A stretch of 64,000 nt of DNA from contig JAQMWT010000318.1 of NCBI GenBank assembly GCA_029834535.1, forward strand, positions 164,246 through 228,245. Reading direction: 5' to 3'. This DNA comes from Chrysophaeum taylorii. Its lineage: Eukaryota > Sar > Pelagophyceae > Pelagomonadales > Pelagomonadaceae. The translations under genes and the position numbers were made by a program. Each line of letters begins with the position of its first letter. Within the stretch, counting starts at the first letter, position 1. Below the pieces are notes generated by a model. It ran no database searches, was not told the DNA's origin, and was given only the letters and a program-made list of their open reading frames with translations. Shown here piece by piece: positions 45,215 to 56,458 of the stretch.

Positions 45215-45400
45215 TTGATGTGATTGTTCGAAGTTTGATCACAACATATTAAATTAGACTTGCACGAAAAAGATAGAAAAACTTTGGTCAAAAAAATATG
45301 CAAGTTTGATTACTTGATTGCAAGTTTGATCACAAACTTCGATCACAACGTTTGTTACAAGTTCTCGATCACAAAGCCTCCAAGTTTGACCATACACATG
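45214..45400. repeat. AAGTTTGATCACAA short-word repeats
   Basis: About seven copies of AAGTTTGAT, TTTGATCACAA or close variants occur in this AT-rich stretch. No ORF uses them convincingly. Similar TTTGATNCAAA words occur at 33170-33320. Confidence 0.55.
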
Positions 45401-46639
45401 CATCAACATGCGAACACTCGCAGAACAACATCCACAAACAAGGCCTGCGCAACAAGACAGCGCTGTCTCGTCTCGTCTCGTCTCGTCTCGTCGCCCGAGA
45501 GCACACCCTATTTCGATGTTTATGACAGACTAAGGCGAACGAGCCTGGTTCGTCATTAATAGCGGATGACGTTGCTGCGGATGTCTATCAAACTGACTTG
45601 CCCTCCGCGGAACCTTTGATGAAGGCCGACACGGCCTCGCAGAATTGCTCGATAGCTGGAATTTTTTGTAGGCACGGAGCAGGTGTGCCTTTGAGCACAC
45701 GCGACGATATTATTGTCTACTCGCACATAAAAGCCGCAGCCTTTTGTATCTTGCAGCACTTGAACCGGACAGCGCGACAGTGTTAACCATGTTGTTGTAC
45801 ACGCTTGCCCCTCGTATTTGCGCGCTCTGAGCTGCGACGGCGAACTCGGCGATCTCTCATAGTCGTCGTTTACCACTTTCGTCAGGGCACGCGACGTTTC
45901 TTTTCTCGGCGTCGTGGTCAACCGACGATGTTACCACAACGCGACCCGAGCGACGACGAAACCCCCGCATCGATACCGTCCTCCTCGTCGTGAAGTCGAA
46001 GGAAGACGTTCCGCAGTCACAGTGCAGAACCGCCGAAAGCTTGATCCGCCGAAAGCTTGATCACGGCGGCCCTAGTTTTGTCATCGAACGTCTCAAAGGC
46101 CCGTTCTCCACGAGATCTAAGTTGTGTCAAGTCTCTCTTTTGTAACTTAAAGCGAAATGGTCAAATAAGTACTTCGGTGACGGAAAAGGATGCTCGAGGC
46201 CGTCTTGCGGGTTGTGAAACGTTGTCGCTTCATCGCGTTCCGCCCGAACCCGGGGTCGGGCTCGTGGCCGGGGCGAGGTGCCCGCACAGCGCAAAGACTG
46301 GGAGGACGAGCATATTCGTTCGCAGAGAGCGGCGCCTTACGTCTTCCGGCGTACGTATCGCGGATGGAACGACGTTCAATCCCCTTCTGGAACGGATTCG
46401 GCCCGCCATCGAGACAGAGGACGTTGATCGAGCCGTCCTCCGAGGGAGGTCGGTTCGGTCTCCCCCGAGGTCCGACTCGCCACGACGATACGTTTTCTTG
46501 GTGCTGGTGGCCAGGTATGGAACATCCAGTCCAACTTCGGCGGCGAGTCGCCGGCTGAGTTTTAATCGGTCGGTTTATGTCGTCGTCGTCGGACGCGATC
46601 AGCGCACAGTTTCGGGTTTTTTCCGATTGATGACGAGGA
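45401..46639. other. no firm gene; TCTCG microsatellite
   Basis: A TCTCG pentanucleotide run lies at 45470-45492. A minus frame at 45556-45921 and plus frames at 45598-45786 and 46057-46647 have no known domain; the last may be the decayed N-terminal part of Harbinger 3. CGCCGAAAGCTTGATC is directly repeated at 46031-46062. Confidence 0.35.
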
Positions 46640-47286
46640 TGAGCTAATGCGCCTGGATGGAGCAGCAGCGGTTTGCTGCCAAGTCTCGCCGCCAAGTTCT
46701 GCGCGGCGCCATCGATGGTTGTTGCTGCTGTATCTGGATGAAGAACCCGGGTGTTAGTTAGCGTGGTCCACAATCCTCGGCGCTACTTTTACGCCCGAAA
46801 GAAAAGAAGAAGAAGGTGTTGTTTCTCATCAAACGCCGACCGCCGCCGCTTCACGTGGTTCGACATGTGTCCGTCACATCAAGGACGCACGATTCGCTTG
46901 CGCCTGGTCTGGGAGTATGTTAGCTCGTCGCATCGCGAATGGCGAGCTCTCGGAATAAAAATCTTTGACCTCGATTGGCGACGACAATGCTTTTACCTGC
47001 ACCCACAACATGATTAAACAAAAAAAAAACGGTAACGACGACGACTTTATTAAACTTTGAGCTCAGCTCCCTGCGCATCAACGTGGAGTGCGCATTGGGC
47101 GAATTAATTAATTCGCCGCTGGGGCATGCTGATATCATGTGGCGCCCTCTCGAAATCGCCTTTAAGGACCGGGCCGCAGTTGTTGGTTGCTGCATTCGAC
47201 TCCACAATTTCCGAATTTCGATGGACTCGGCACTGATGCGCGAGATCAAGCTTGGCCTTTCGGAACGCCCCTCTTATTATATCTAG
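46640..47286 (+). pseudogene. PIF/Harbinger transposase 3
   Basis: GAIDGCCCCIWMKNPGV near 46705-46755 is the Harbinger DDE entry motif, close to GAIDGCCIWQKTPG of Harbinger 1. Decayed sequence follows (FTWFDMCPSHQG near 46850), then INVECALGELIN at about 47075 and, in frame, WRPLEIAFKDRAAVVGCCIR and LHNFRISMDSALM to 47286. Stops and frame changes are frequent. It shares the WRPLE and VVGCC.RLH signature with Harbinger 1 and is probably the same family, more decayed. Confidence 0.75.
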
Positions 47287-47838
47287 ACAGGGACGGCAGG
47301 CCTGTAGAGAACCTCCAAAGGGCTGCACCTGCGAAACTTGCCTCGGCCCCGACCACCTCGACGCCACAACCCTAACCCCGACCACGGGCGCCGCCGCCGC
47401 GCAACGGAGCAGCAAGTGCGACGATGCAGGGCGAGTGCACCCTTATCGTTCGTCGCCAGTCTTCGAGCTCATTTTATTGTAATAGTCCCCCTTTTTTTTT
47501 GTTCGCAGCGTCGTTAGGTCTGTGCTAACTTCTGGAGGATATTATTGTAGTCATTGTTTGCAACACCTAGGCTCAACAAAGAGCCAGGATGGATGAGCGC
47601 GGACGGAACCAAGGATGAAGTGAGAAGGCAAAGGAGATGAATGCAGAGGGAAACATGGATGAAGCAAGAACGCAAAGAGGGGCAGTAGAAGTAGAAATGG
47701 ACGAGAAGGAGTGACGCAAAGAGCTCTAGAAGAAGAAGAAGAGGTGCAGAGGAAAGAAAAGGAGGATATTATGTAGTAAAATGGTCAAACGTGACACATC
47801 GATGAGGACCAGGCCAAGCTCGCGCATACGAGGAGGAG
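47287..47838. other. no recognisable gene
   Basis: The sequence after Harbinger 3 is purine-rich from 47570 to 47770 (GAAGAAGAAGAG-type) with no ORF of note. No terminal repeat could be paired. Confidence 0.3.
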
Positions 47839-48489
47839 TTAAAAACCGATCTCGTCGTCCGCGACTTCTTCTTCTTCGTCATCTTCAATTTTTTCATCGT
47901 CGACAGACAAGGTAGAGGAGGGGCGGGTGCTTGCGAACGACGAAGAGGAGGCGGATGGAGTGGTGCGCGACGAAGAGAGACGATATCTGTTCGTCGACTT
48001 GATTTTTTCCTCCTTGATTCCGGGGCGAGGGTCGCTCGGTATTCCTCCACGAGGAAGGCGGGGAAGGGCGGGGTCTTCGAGCTCCTTGGAAAGCCTAGCA
48101 TATTTTTTGCACAGTCTATCGTGCATCATTGATTTTGCTTTTCTGAGCGCTCCATTCAGTTCCCCTAGCTCCCTCAACAGCGAGGCGGTCCTTACGTCGT
48201 CGTCGCTCTCTCTCCTTGATTTCGATCGGGCGGTCCGTGATTTCGGCGATGTCTGGGCCGTCGAAGACACGCTCGCGGACGTTGTGCCATCCCGAGGGCG
48301 GCTCAGCGTCGACGCCGGCTTCGTTCCAGTGGTCGTCCTCGTCGTTCGGCGATTCGTGCCTCGCCAACCAATGCCTGCCAGTTTAACCAAATCGAGGCGC
48401 GCGGCGCTTCCTTTCCGAGAATGAATGAATGAATGAATGAATTTTAGCCCGGCGTCTTCAAGGAAGTGATGTCGGGGCACGTACCACAC
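47839..48489 (-). CDS. unrecognised charged ORF
   Basis: A 216-codon minus frame has a Ser/Thr/Arg-rich middle, a helical segment (SLLRELGELNGALRKAKSMM then HDRLCKKYARLSKELEDP), a Ser-rich part and an acidic end (KIEDDEEEEVADDEIGF). In the next frame, PSGWHNVRERVFDGPDIAEI and TDRPIEIKERERRRRKD also look coding, so a frameshift or intron near 48180 may join the two. The first codons cross an AATG repeat (48421-48442) and are doubtful. No family is recognised. Confidence 0.4.
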   Translation of the reverse strand: MWYVPRHHFLEDAGLKFIHSFIHSRKGSAARLDLVKLAGIGWRGTNRRTTRTTTGTKPASTLSRPRDGTTSASVSSTAQTSPKSRTARSKSRRESDDDVRTASLLRELGELNGALRKAKSMMHDRLCKKYARLSKELEDPALPRLPRGGIPSDPRPGIKEEKIKSTNRYRLSSSRTTPSASSSSFASTRPSSTLSVDDEKIEDDEEEEVADDEIGF

Positions 48490-49229
48490 GGATTATTATT
48501 ACCAGGCCTGCTTGGTCGTGGGGCCGTCCACTCGGGGGGCGCGACAATTTCGCAACGCCAACCGCGTTTCTACTCTTTCGAAAAAAAAGATTTGAAGCCG
48601 GTGGAGAACGGCTCTCATAAGGGTGGTGCAAACCTTGTTACTACAACGCGTTTATACGTAGCCCAAGTTTGTTGTCACTCCCTTGAGCGCATTCGTTTAT
48701 TTATTTACTCTCCGCTTCATCCCTGTCGAGGGAGGTCGATTGGCACATCGCACAACGATCTTGCTTGGCCGACGGCCAACCCAGTACGATCATCGTGGTC
48801 TTCCAATAAAGTCGTCTTGTCGTCGTTCTTAACGCACCGGATTTAATGAAAAATTCGGCCACAAGCCGAAGGTGGTGGCGAAGCGCCCCAAAGCGTGCCG
48901 TCCCGTCCCGTCCCGTCGTGAACTGCGACAAGATGGAGTACTTTTTTTTCAAAAGGAAATGAATAAATTATCCACACGGAGTCAGTCACTTCGCGGTTGG
49001 TAGACATACATACATTACCCCACACCACGATCACTTTTGGGGGGGGCCTGGGTGGGTGGTCGAGACGACTCTCTCGGCGTTTTCTCGAAATTCCCTTCCG
49101 GGAATGGGCAGATCTGGAGAGTTAAGAAGAAGGCTAACGGCCTTGGCTAACGGTGGAAGGGCCGGAAGATTTTGCCAGTTTGAGCCGAGCGCAGCCAACC
49201 AAGACAGTGACGCTTTTGAGCTATAGGAG
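48490..49229 (+). promoter_or_regulatory. 5' flank of the kinase gene
   Basis: No ORF is supported. A CCGTC pentanucleotide run lies at 48899-48916, and T- and G-runs at 48942-48950 and 49037-49045. No defined core promoter was found; transcription control here is positional inference. Confidence 0.3.
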
Positions 49230-52200
49230 ATGGAGTTGGACTCGTCGCTGCTGGGACGGGGAGCGTTCGGGCGGACGCATCGCGTGATAGAGAAGGGCGT
49301 GCGGCGCGCGATGAAGATCATCGACATCAACCGCGCTCGGAAGGTTGGGGTGGACGTCGAGACCCTCCGTTCGACCGCCCGATTCTTGTCGACTCTCGAC
49401 CATCCGAACATCGCTGGTTACGTGAGAAGTGTTGAACGGAGTGGAGAGTTTTGCGTCGTGATGGAGTACGCGAGCGGCTGTCATCTGGGACTAAAGATCC
49501 GCGAACGGCGGGACGCCGCGACGTCGAGGTCTTGGGCGCTGCAGATCTTTCGGGCCCTCGAGTACGTTCACGGCGTCGGGATTTTGCACCGCGACATCAA
49601 GCCTGAGAATATCCTGGTCTTCGAAAGGACGTTGAAGTTGTGCGACTTTGGCCTGGCGCCAGAAATGACGACCGCCGGGCCGAATTTTCGCATCAACTAC
49701 GCGTCGTCGCAGGCGGAAAAACTACGGTACGCCGCTCCGGACGACGTTTGGGCTGCCGGGTGCGTGATCGGCGAGCTTTTGACGAGCACGCCGTTGCGAG
49801 CGCGGTGCGGCGGAACAGTGCCGTTCTTCAGGAACGTCAAGGCGGTGGCGGACGTGCGCGACGAGAGCCGCGAAAGGGACGAGGTACTAGGCCCTATCGC
49901 GTGCGACCTCCTCGCTCTCGACCCGGCTCGACGTCCGTCGGCTTCAGAAGCCGCGAGCCGTCTCCTCCTCCTTCTCGAGGCCGAGCGGACGCGCGGCTTC
50001 GACGATGCCGCCCAACCCGAAAGGGTGCGCCTCGAACGAATCAAGGCGATCGAGGCAAAGGAGGCAGAGGCATTTCGCCTTCGCGAGGACGCGCGGCTCA
50101 GGGCCGACGCGTGGCGTTTGGCGCGCGACGAGCGGCTGGCCCGCACGCTGCTTGAACAACAACAACAACAACAGGAACGAGAGGAGGTTCAGCGAGCAGC
50201 TGAAGACCAGCGACGCGAAGCCAAGAGGCGGGAGATCGAGGCGGAAGCAGAACGGATGCGGTTGGAACGCGTCGCGGCGATCGAGGCGGAAGCAGAACGG
50301 ATGCGGTTGGAACGCGTCGCGGCGATCGAGGCGGAAGCAGAGCGGATACACGCGGAGCGCGTCGCGGCGATCGAGGCTGAAGCGGAGCGGATGCGGTTTG
50401 AGCGCGTCGCGGCGATCGAGGCGGAAGCAGAGCGGATGCGGTTGGAACGCGACGCGCAACGAGACGCGGCGCGCCAATTGGCGGAACAGAAACTCCGCGA
50501 GGAAGCAGAGTTAGAGCGGATGCGCCGGGCGTTGCGCGAAGAACGAGAGCGCGCCGAGAACGAGAAGAAGATTGAGCGTCTCGAGCAGCTGGCGCGCGAC
50601 GAGCGGCTCGCACACAAACTCCAAGAAGAACAAGAACGCGAGGAAGCTGCGCACCGAGCAGCTCGAGCCGAACGACGCGAAGCCAAGAGAAAGGAGATCG
50701 AGGCCGAGGCCGAGCAGCTGCGGTACGAGCGCGTCGCGGCGATCGAGGCCGAGGCAGAGCAGCTGCGGTACGAACGCGTCGCGGCGATCGAGGCCGAGGC
50801 CAAGCAGATCCACGTCGAGCGCGTTAAGGCCATCGAGGCCGAGGCCGAGCAGATCCACGTCGAGCGCGTTAAGGCCATCGAGGCCGAGACCGAGCAGATG
50901 CGCGTCGCGGCGATCGAGGCCCAAGCCGAACGGATGGAGCAGGTCGCGCGCCAGAAACGACTCGGCGAAGAAGCGGCGTCGCGACAGGCGGCCGAAAACA
51001 AACGACGCGAGGAGGCCGAGCGGCAGGCGCTCGAGGCCGAAGTTGAGCGGATGCGCCGCGAGCGAGCTGCCCGCGAGCTGCAAGAGGAGCGAGAGCTCGC
51101 GGAGGCGGCGCGACAAGCGGCCGAAAAGAAACGACACGAGGAGGCCGAGCGGCAGGCGCTCGAGGCCGAAGTTGAGCGAATGCGCCGCGAGCGTGCTGCC
51201 CGCGAGCTGCAAGAGGAGCAAGAGCTCCAAGAGGCGGCGCGACAGGCAGCTGCCGAAAAGAAACGACACGAGGAGGCCGAGCGGCAGGCGCTCGAGGCCG
51301 AGCGGCAGGCTCTCGAGGCCGAGCGGCAGGCTCTCGAGGCCGAGCGGCAGGCCGAGGCCGAGCGGCAGGCCGAGGCCGAGCGGCAGGCCGAGGCCGAGCG
51401 GCAGGCGTCGGAGGCCGAGCGTCAGGCCGAGGCCGAGCGTCAGGCCGAGGCCGAGCGGCAGGCCGAGGCCGAGCGGCAGGCCGAGGCCGAGCGGCAGGCG
51501 TCGGAGGCCGAGCGTCAGGCCGAGGCCGAGCGTCAGGCCGAGGCCGAGCGGCAGGCCGAGGCCGAGCGGCAGGCCGAGGCCGAGCGGCAGGCGTCGGAGG
51601 CCGAGCGGCAGGCCGAGGCCGAGCGTCAGGCTCTCGAGGCCAAGCGGCAGGCCGAGGCCGAACGGCAGGCGTTGGAGGCCGAGCTGAAGGCCGAGCGGCA
51701 GGCGCTGGAGGCCGAGCTGGAGGCCGAGCGGCAGGCGCTGGAGGCCGAGCGGCAGGCGCTGGAGGCCGAGCGGCAGGCGCTGGAGGCCGAGCGGCAGGCT
51801 GAGGAGGCCGAGAAAGAGGCTGAGGAAAAGAAACGACGCGAGGAGGTTGAGCGAGTCGCGCTCGAGGCCGAGCGAGTCGCGCACGAGGAACGAGAGGAGA
51901 GTGCCGAGCGGAAGGCCGAACGGCAGCATCTCGCGCGCAGGGAGGCCGAGCGGAAGGCCGCGGCGGAACATCGGCATCACGCGCTCGACGAGGTGCACAA
52001 GCTTCAGGGACATCGAGAACGCGAGAAGGCGGCGCGTGAGGCGGCCCAAAAGAAGCGGCACCAGACGCGGCAGGCGATCGAGGCGGAGCGGATGCGCCTC
52101 GAGATGATGCGCCTCGAGCGGGCCTCGCGCGAAGACCAAGAACGCGAGCGACACGCGAATCGACGCGAGGCGCGGTACGAGGCGCAGCTGGCGATCGAGG

Positions 52201-55200
52201 CGGAACGGATGCACCGCGAACGAATCGCGCGCGAACAACAACAGGTGCGGAAGCAGGTCGGGCGCGAGAAGGCGTCCGAAAAGTCAAGCGAGGCGTTGCA
52301 GGCCATCGAGGCCGAACGGCGCGACAGAATTGAGCGCGAGGAGACCGAGCGGCTTCACGTCTCGCGAAGCAAGCAGCTTCAAGATAGGGAACGGTCCCGC
52401 TGTGAGTCGCGGCATGCCGTCGCGACCGAACGGACTCGCCGGGAGCGAATCGCGCGCGAGCAAGGACAGGATGCGGCGCGGCAGGCGTCCGAAAGGAGAC
52501 GACGTGACACGTGGCAGATCGAACGGACGCGCGGCGACGAGAAGCTGCAAGAAGGAGCGGTGCGGAATCGACGCGAGGCGCGGTACGAAGCGCACCAGGC
52601 GCTCGAGGCCGAACGGATGCGCCGCGAACGACTTGCGCGCGAACAACAACTTCGCGCGGAGGCTTCGCGGAAGGCCGAACGACGGCATGTGGACGCGCAG
52701 GGACGAGAAGATGCCGAGCGGACGCGCCGCGAAGAACACGCTGAAGTCTCGCGTGACAAGCAGGTTGAGGAACGGACGCGCGGCGACGAGAAGCTGCAAG
52801 AAGGAGCGGTGCGGAATCGACGCGAGGCGCGGTACGAGGCGCAGCAGGCGCTCGAGGCTGAACGGATGCGCCGCGAAAGACTTGCGCGCGAACAACAACT
52901 TCGCGCGGAGGCCGCGCGGAAGGCCGAACGGCGGCATGTGGACGCGCAGGGACGAGAAGATGCTGAACGGGTGCGCCGCGAAGAACACGCTGAAGTCTCG
53001 CGCGACAAGCAGGTTGAGGAACGGACGCGCGGCGACGAGAAGCTGCAAGAAGGAGCGGTGCGGAATCGACGCGAGGCGCGGTACGAGGCGCAGCAGGCGC
53101 TCGAGGCTGAACGGATGCGCCGCGAACGAATTGCGCGCGAACAACAACTTCGCGCGGAGGCTTCGCGGAAGGCCGAACGGCGGCATGTGGACGCGCAGGG
53201 ACGAGAAGATGCCGAGCGGACGCGCCGCGAAGAACACGCTGAAGTCTCGCGCGACAAGCAGGTTGACGAACGGACGCGCGGCGACGAGAAGCTTCAAGAA
53301 GGAGCGGTGCGGAATCGACGCGAGGCGCGGTACGAGGCGCAGCAGGCGCTCGAGGCTGAACGGATGCGCCGCGAACGAATTGCGCGCGAACAACAACTTC
53401 GCAAGGCCGCGAGGAAGGCCGAGGCCGAACGAGAGCTCGAGGCAACGCGCAAGGCCGAGGCTGAGAAGCGAGAGCGCGCGCGCGTCGAGGCGGCGCAGAA
53501 GGCCGAGGCTGAGAAGCGAGAGCGTCTCGCGCGTCTCGAGGCGGCGCGCAGGGCCGAGGCTGAGCAGCGAGAGCTCGCGCGCCTCGAGGCGGCGCAGAAG
53601 GCCGAGGCTGAGAAGCGAGAGCGTCTCGCGCGTCACGAGGCGGCGCGCAAGGCCGAGGCTGAGCAGCGAGAGCTCGCGCGCCTCGAGGCGGCGCGTAAGG
53701 CCGAGGCTGAATGTCAGGAGGCGGCGCGCGAGGCCGAGGCTGAGCAGCGAGAGCTCGCACGCCTCGAGGCGGCGCGGAAGGCCGAGGCTGAACGTCTCGA
53801 AGCGGCGCGCAAGGCCGAGGCTGAGCAGCGAGAGCTCGCGCGCCTCGAGGCGGCGCGGAAGGCCGAGGCTGAACGTCTCGAGGCGGCGCGCAAGGCCGAG
53901 GCTGAGCAGCGAGAGCTCGCGCGCCTCGAGGCGGCGCGGAAGGCCGAGGCTGAACGTCTCGAGGCGGCGCGCAAGGCCGAGGCTGAGCAGCGAGAGCGTC
54001 TCGCGCGCCTCGAGGCGGCGCAGAAGGCCGAGGCTGAACGTCTCGAGGCGGCGCAGAAGGCCGAGGCTGAACGTGTCGAGGCGGCGCAGAAGGCCGAGGC
54101 TGAGCAGGTCGAGCGTCTCGCGCGTCTCGAGGCGGCGCGCAAGGCCGAGGCTGAGCAGGTACGTGTCGCGCGTCAGGAGAAGCAGCGCGAGGCGGCGCGA
54201 CAGGAGACTGTTGGTGAAAAGAATGAACGCGAGGCCGAAGAGAAGTCGCGGCGCGTCGCGGTGCAGAGTATCGAGGCGGAACGGCGAATCGCGCGCGAAG
54301 AAGAAGAAGAAGAGGAAAGAGCGGCCGTTCGCATCGTCGAGCCACCCGAAGCCGAGAAGTTGCGGCGCATCGCGGCCGCGCGGCAGATGATCGAGGCCGA
54401 AGGCAGGTCGCGGAGGCGGCAGGTTGTTGCGGCGGTGGAGGTGACCGAGCAGGCGTCGTACGATCGCAAGGAGCACGAGAGAGCGGCGCGGCGGTTTGTG
54501 GAGAGGAGGCGACGCGAGGCCGAGGAGAATCGCGTGATAAAAGCCGAGGCCGAGCGGATCGCTTTCGAAGAAGAAGAAGAAGAAGAAGAAGAAAAAGAAG
54601 AAGCCGAGAGACGGCGGTTGGAATTCGGCGACGAAATCGCGCTGGAAGTTGAGGACGAAGAAGAGGCGGCGCACCGGTCTTCGGAAACGCACCGGTCTTC
54701 GGAAAGATTTATCCAAAGCTGCAACGAGACGTTGCGGCGCGTCCTGGAGCGTCTCGAGACGGACGACGTAACGCACCTGAATCTCGGGTTCAGCGACATT
54801 GGAGACCAGGGCGTGGCGCGCGTCGCGTCGGCCCTCAAGCCGAGCCGCCGTCTCCAACTATTGAATCTAACTTTGAGTGGAATAGGAGACGAGGGCGCCG
54901 CGCACGTCGCGGCCGCCCTCCGGAACAACTCGAGTCTCTTGACCCTCAATCTCTCGTGGAACGGCATCGGCGACGAGGGCGCCGCGCGCGTCGCCGCGAG
55001 CTTGGGGTGTAACACGGCTCTCCAAACACTAAATCTTTCGTACGTTTTGTTTTTTTTGTTGAAACCACTTCCCCGCAGAATGAACGAGATCGGCAATTCC
55101 GGAGCCGTGCGAATTGCCGAATGTCTCGAGGAAAACGGCCATCTCCAAATCCTAAACCTCTCGTGCGCCTTTTTCTTTTTTTCGTTTAACACTTTAAAAA

Positions 55201-55430
55201 ACAGAAAAAATAAAATTCGCGACGACGGCGCGTCGCGCTTGATCCTCGCCCTCGAGAACAACCAGACCCTCAACACCCTCTACCTCGCGTAAGCTCTGTC
55301 GCCTGGCGTTTCAAAAGAATTCCCCTCCAACAGGCTCAACCCGTTCAACGACGATCTGGACCGCCAGCTCGAGGAAGTCGCTAAAAAAATGGACAGGCAA
55401 ATTTTCAATCGGAGCTTTTTGTCAAAGTGA
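49230..55430 (+). CDS. giant protein kinase - coiled coil - leucine-rich-repeat protein
   Basis: Four exons (49230-55039, 55079-55162, 55205-55288, 55334-55430) give 2024 residues. Residues 1-245 form a Ser/Thr kinase: glycine loop GRGAFG at 9-14, Lys29, HRDIKPEN at 120-127 and DFG at 139-141; all catalytic residues are present, so it should be active. Residues about 255-1830 are an Arg/Glu/Ala-rich coiled coil with tandem repeats (EAERQ, a repeated 83-residue unit, and KAEAEQRELARLEAA units). Residues about 1840-2010 are 28-residue LRRs of the ribonuclease-inhibitor/NLR type (LNLSWNGIGDEGAARVAASL). Introns of 39, 42 and 45 bp all fall in phase 2; the first two lie just after LNLS and the third at the matching point (LYLA) of the next LRR. 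Reading through the introns breaks the LRRs, and splicing restores them exactly. It is likely a cytosolic kinase with a long stalk and ligand-binding end; its pathway is unknown. Confidence 0.88.
51285..51815 (+). repeat. AERQ/EAERQA coding tandem repeat
   Basis: Inside the kinase coiled coil, GAGGCCGAGCGGCAGGC-type units of 12 to 18 bp repeat more than thirty times. A larger unit holding QASEAERQAEAERQAE recurs about three times. The repeat keeps the frame throughout and produces long shadow frames on the other strand. Confidence 0.9.
52524..53402 (+). repeat. 249-bp coding tandem repeat, three full units and a part
   Basis: Units start at 52524, 52773, 53022 and 53271, exactly 249 bp (83 codons) apart; each begins RTRGDEKLQEGAVRNRREAR. 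The copies are nearly identical, so the array arose or was homogenised recently. The fourth unit stops after about 130 bp and runs into the KAEAE array (about 53404-54150), which has its own roughly 78-bp periodicity. Confidence 0.92.
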
Positions 55431-56458
55431 AGCGACTCTTCTTTTTTTTTTGGGTGTTTATTTTTTCAAAGCCGACTGATGATGCTTTTTTGATGATGGT
55501 TTCTACCCTTTTTTCCAGTACGGGATTTCGCTATATATTAGGCCACCACCACCACATTTTCGTCTTTTGTTTTTGAGATTTTAACCCCCGAGACACCACG
55601 CAACCGAAAAAAAAAAAAACAAAAAAAAACTAAAAAAAATTTTAACACCCGAGACACCACGCAACCGAAAAAAAACCAAAAACTGTCGGTCGACGTCGAT
55701 ATTTTTCGTCCGTCCCCCCAAGCCAGCACATTCTTGTTACTTTTGTAGAGAGAGAAAGAAAGGAATCTGCTGACCCCCCTTATTCCGTCCGTCGAGAACG
55801 CCGCGCGCTCTTCTTCTTCTTCTTCTTCTTCTTCTTCTTCCCATTTCACCAAATCAACACAGTTGTTCTTTTACTCGCCAAACACGTTTGTAAGAAATTT
55901 AATTACCTAATACCTCCTTTACCTACTTTTTGCAGAGCATTTAGCATAAAGTAAGTCACCTGGGAAACCATCCCGTCTCATCATGAACGTCTGGAAGGTT
56001 GTTTTAATTCGGGGATGCAGAGAAATCTGTTGCCTCTGTTCCCGCGCCAGCCCAGCCTCGCCACGCAAACACGCTTGTTGTATATAACGCCATTACCATT
56101 GGGCTGTATATAGCATATTTTGCACACGTGATGATCGTGTAACCTTGTGTGCACCTGTTCATAGCATCGTATTGTCATGTCAATGTTGATGTGTGTGTAA
56201 TTGGCTAACCTGTACTCTCGCACACATGTTATGGAATATTTTGGGTACGTCCACTCGTACCTTCCATGGCAATGCACTTAAGAAGCTCCTTGAGAGCACC
56301 AAAACTAACCAGCTGCCTGAGTGACTACGCTTAGCGACACTACTCTGGACTCACACCTTTTGCACAGTCGTCAGTCATATAGACACATTTTATCCATCGA
56401 AAAAATCGATGAGCGTACATAGACACCGATAGACAGACCCCCTTAGAATGTCTAGACA
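55431..56458. other. kinase 3' flank and 5' region of copia element 2
   Basis: A 37-bp block (TTTTAAC.CCCGAGACACCA then CGCAACCG and A-run) occurs twice, at 55578 and 55639. A CTT run lies at 55808-55839. From about 55860 the sequence turns AT-richer without frames above 100 codons; it probably includes the 5' LTR of the copia element that begins coding at 56459, but LTR ends and a primer-binding site could not be defined. Confidence 0.4.

Noticed and set aside
50869-54857. Very long minus-strand ORFs (over 850 and 1100 codons)
   Set aside because: They are mirror frames of the repetitive Glu/Arg/Ala coding arrays of the plus-strand kinase gene, with Pro/Ala/Arg or Leu-only composition and no domains.
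55040-55333. Kinase ORF read through its introns to 55292
   Set aside because: The read-through residues (LFFLLKPLPRRM and FFFFSFNTLKNR) interrupt the LRR pattern, while GT-AG splicing restores three exact 28-residue repeats and extends the protein to 55430.
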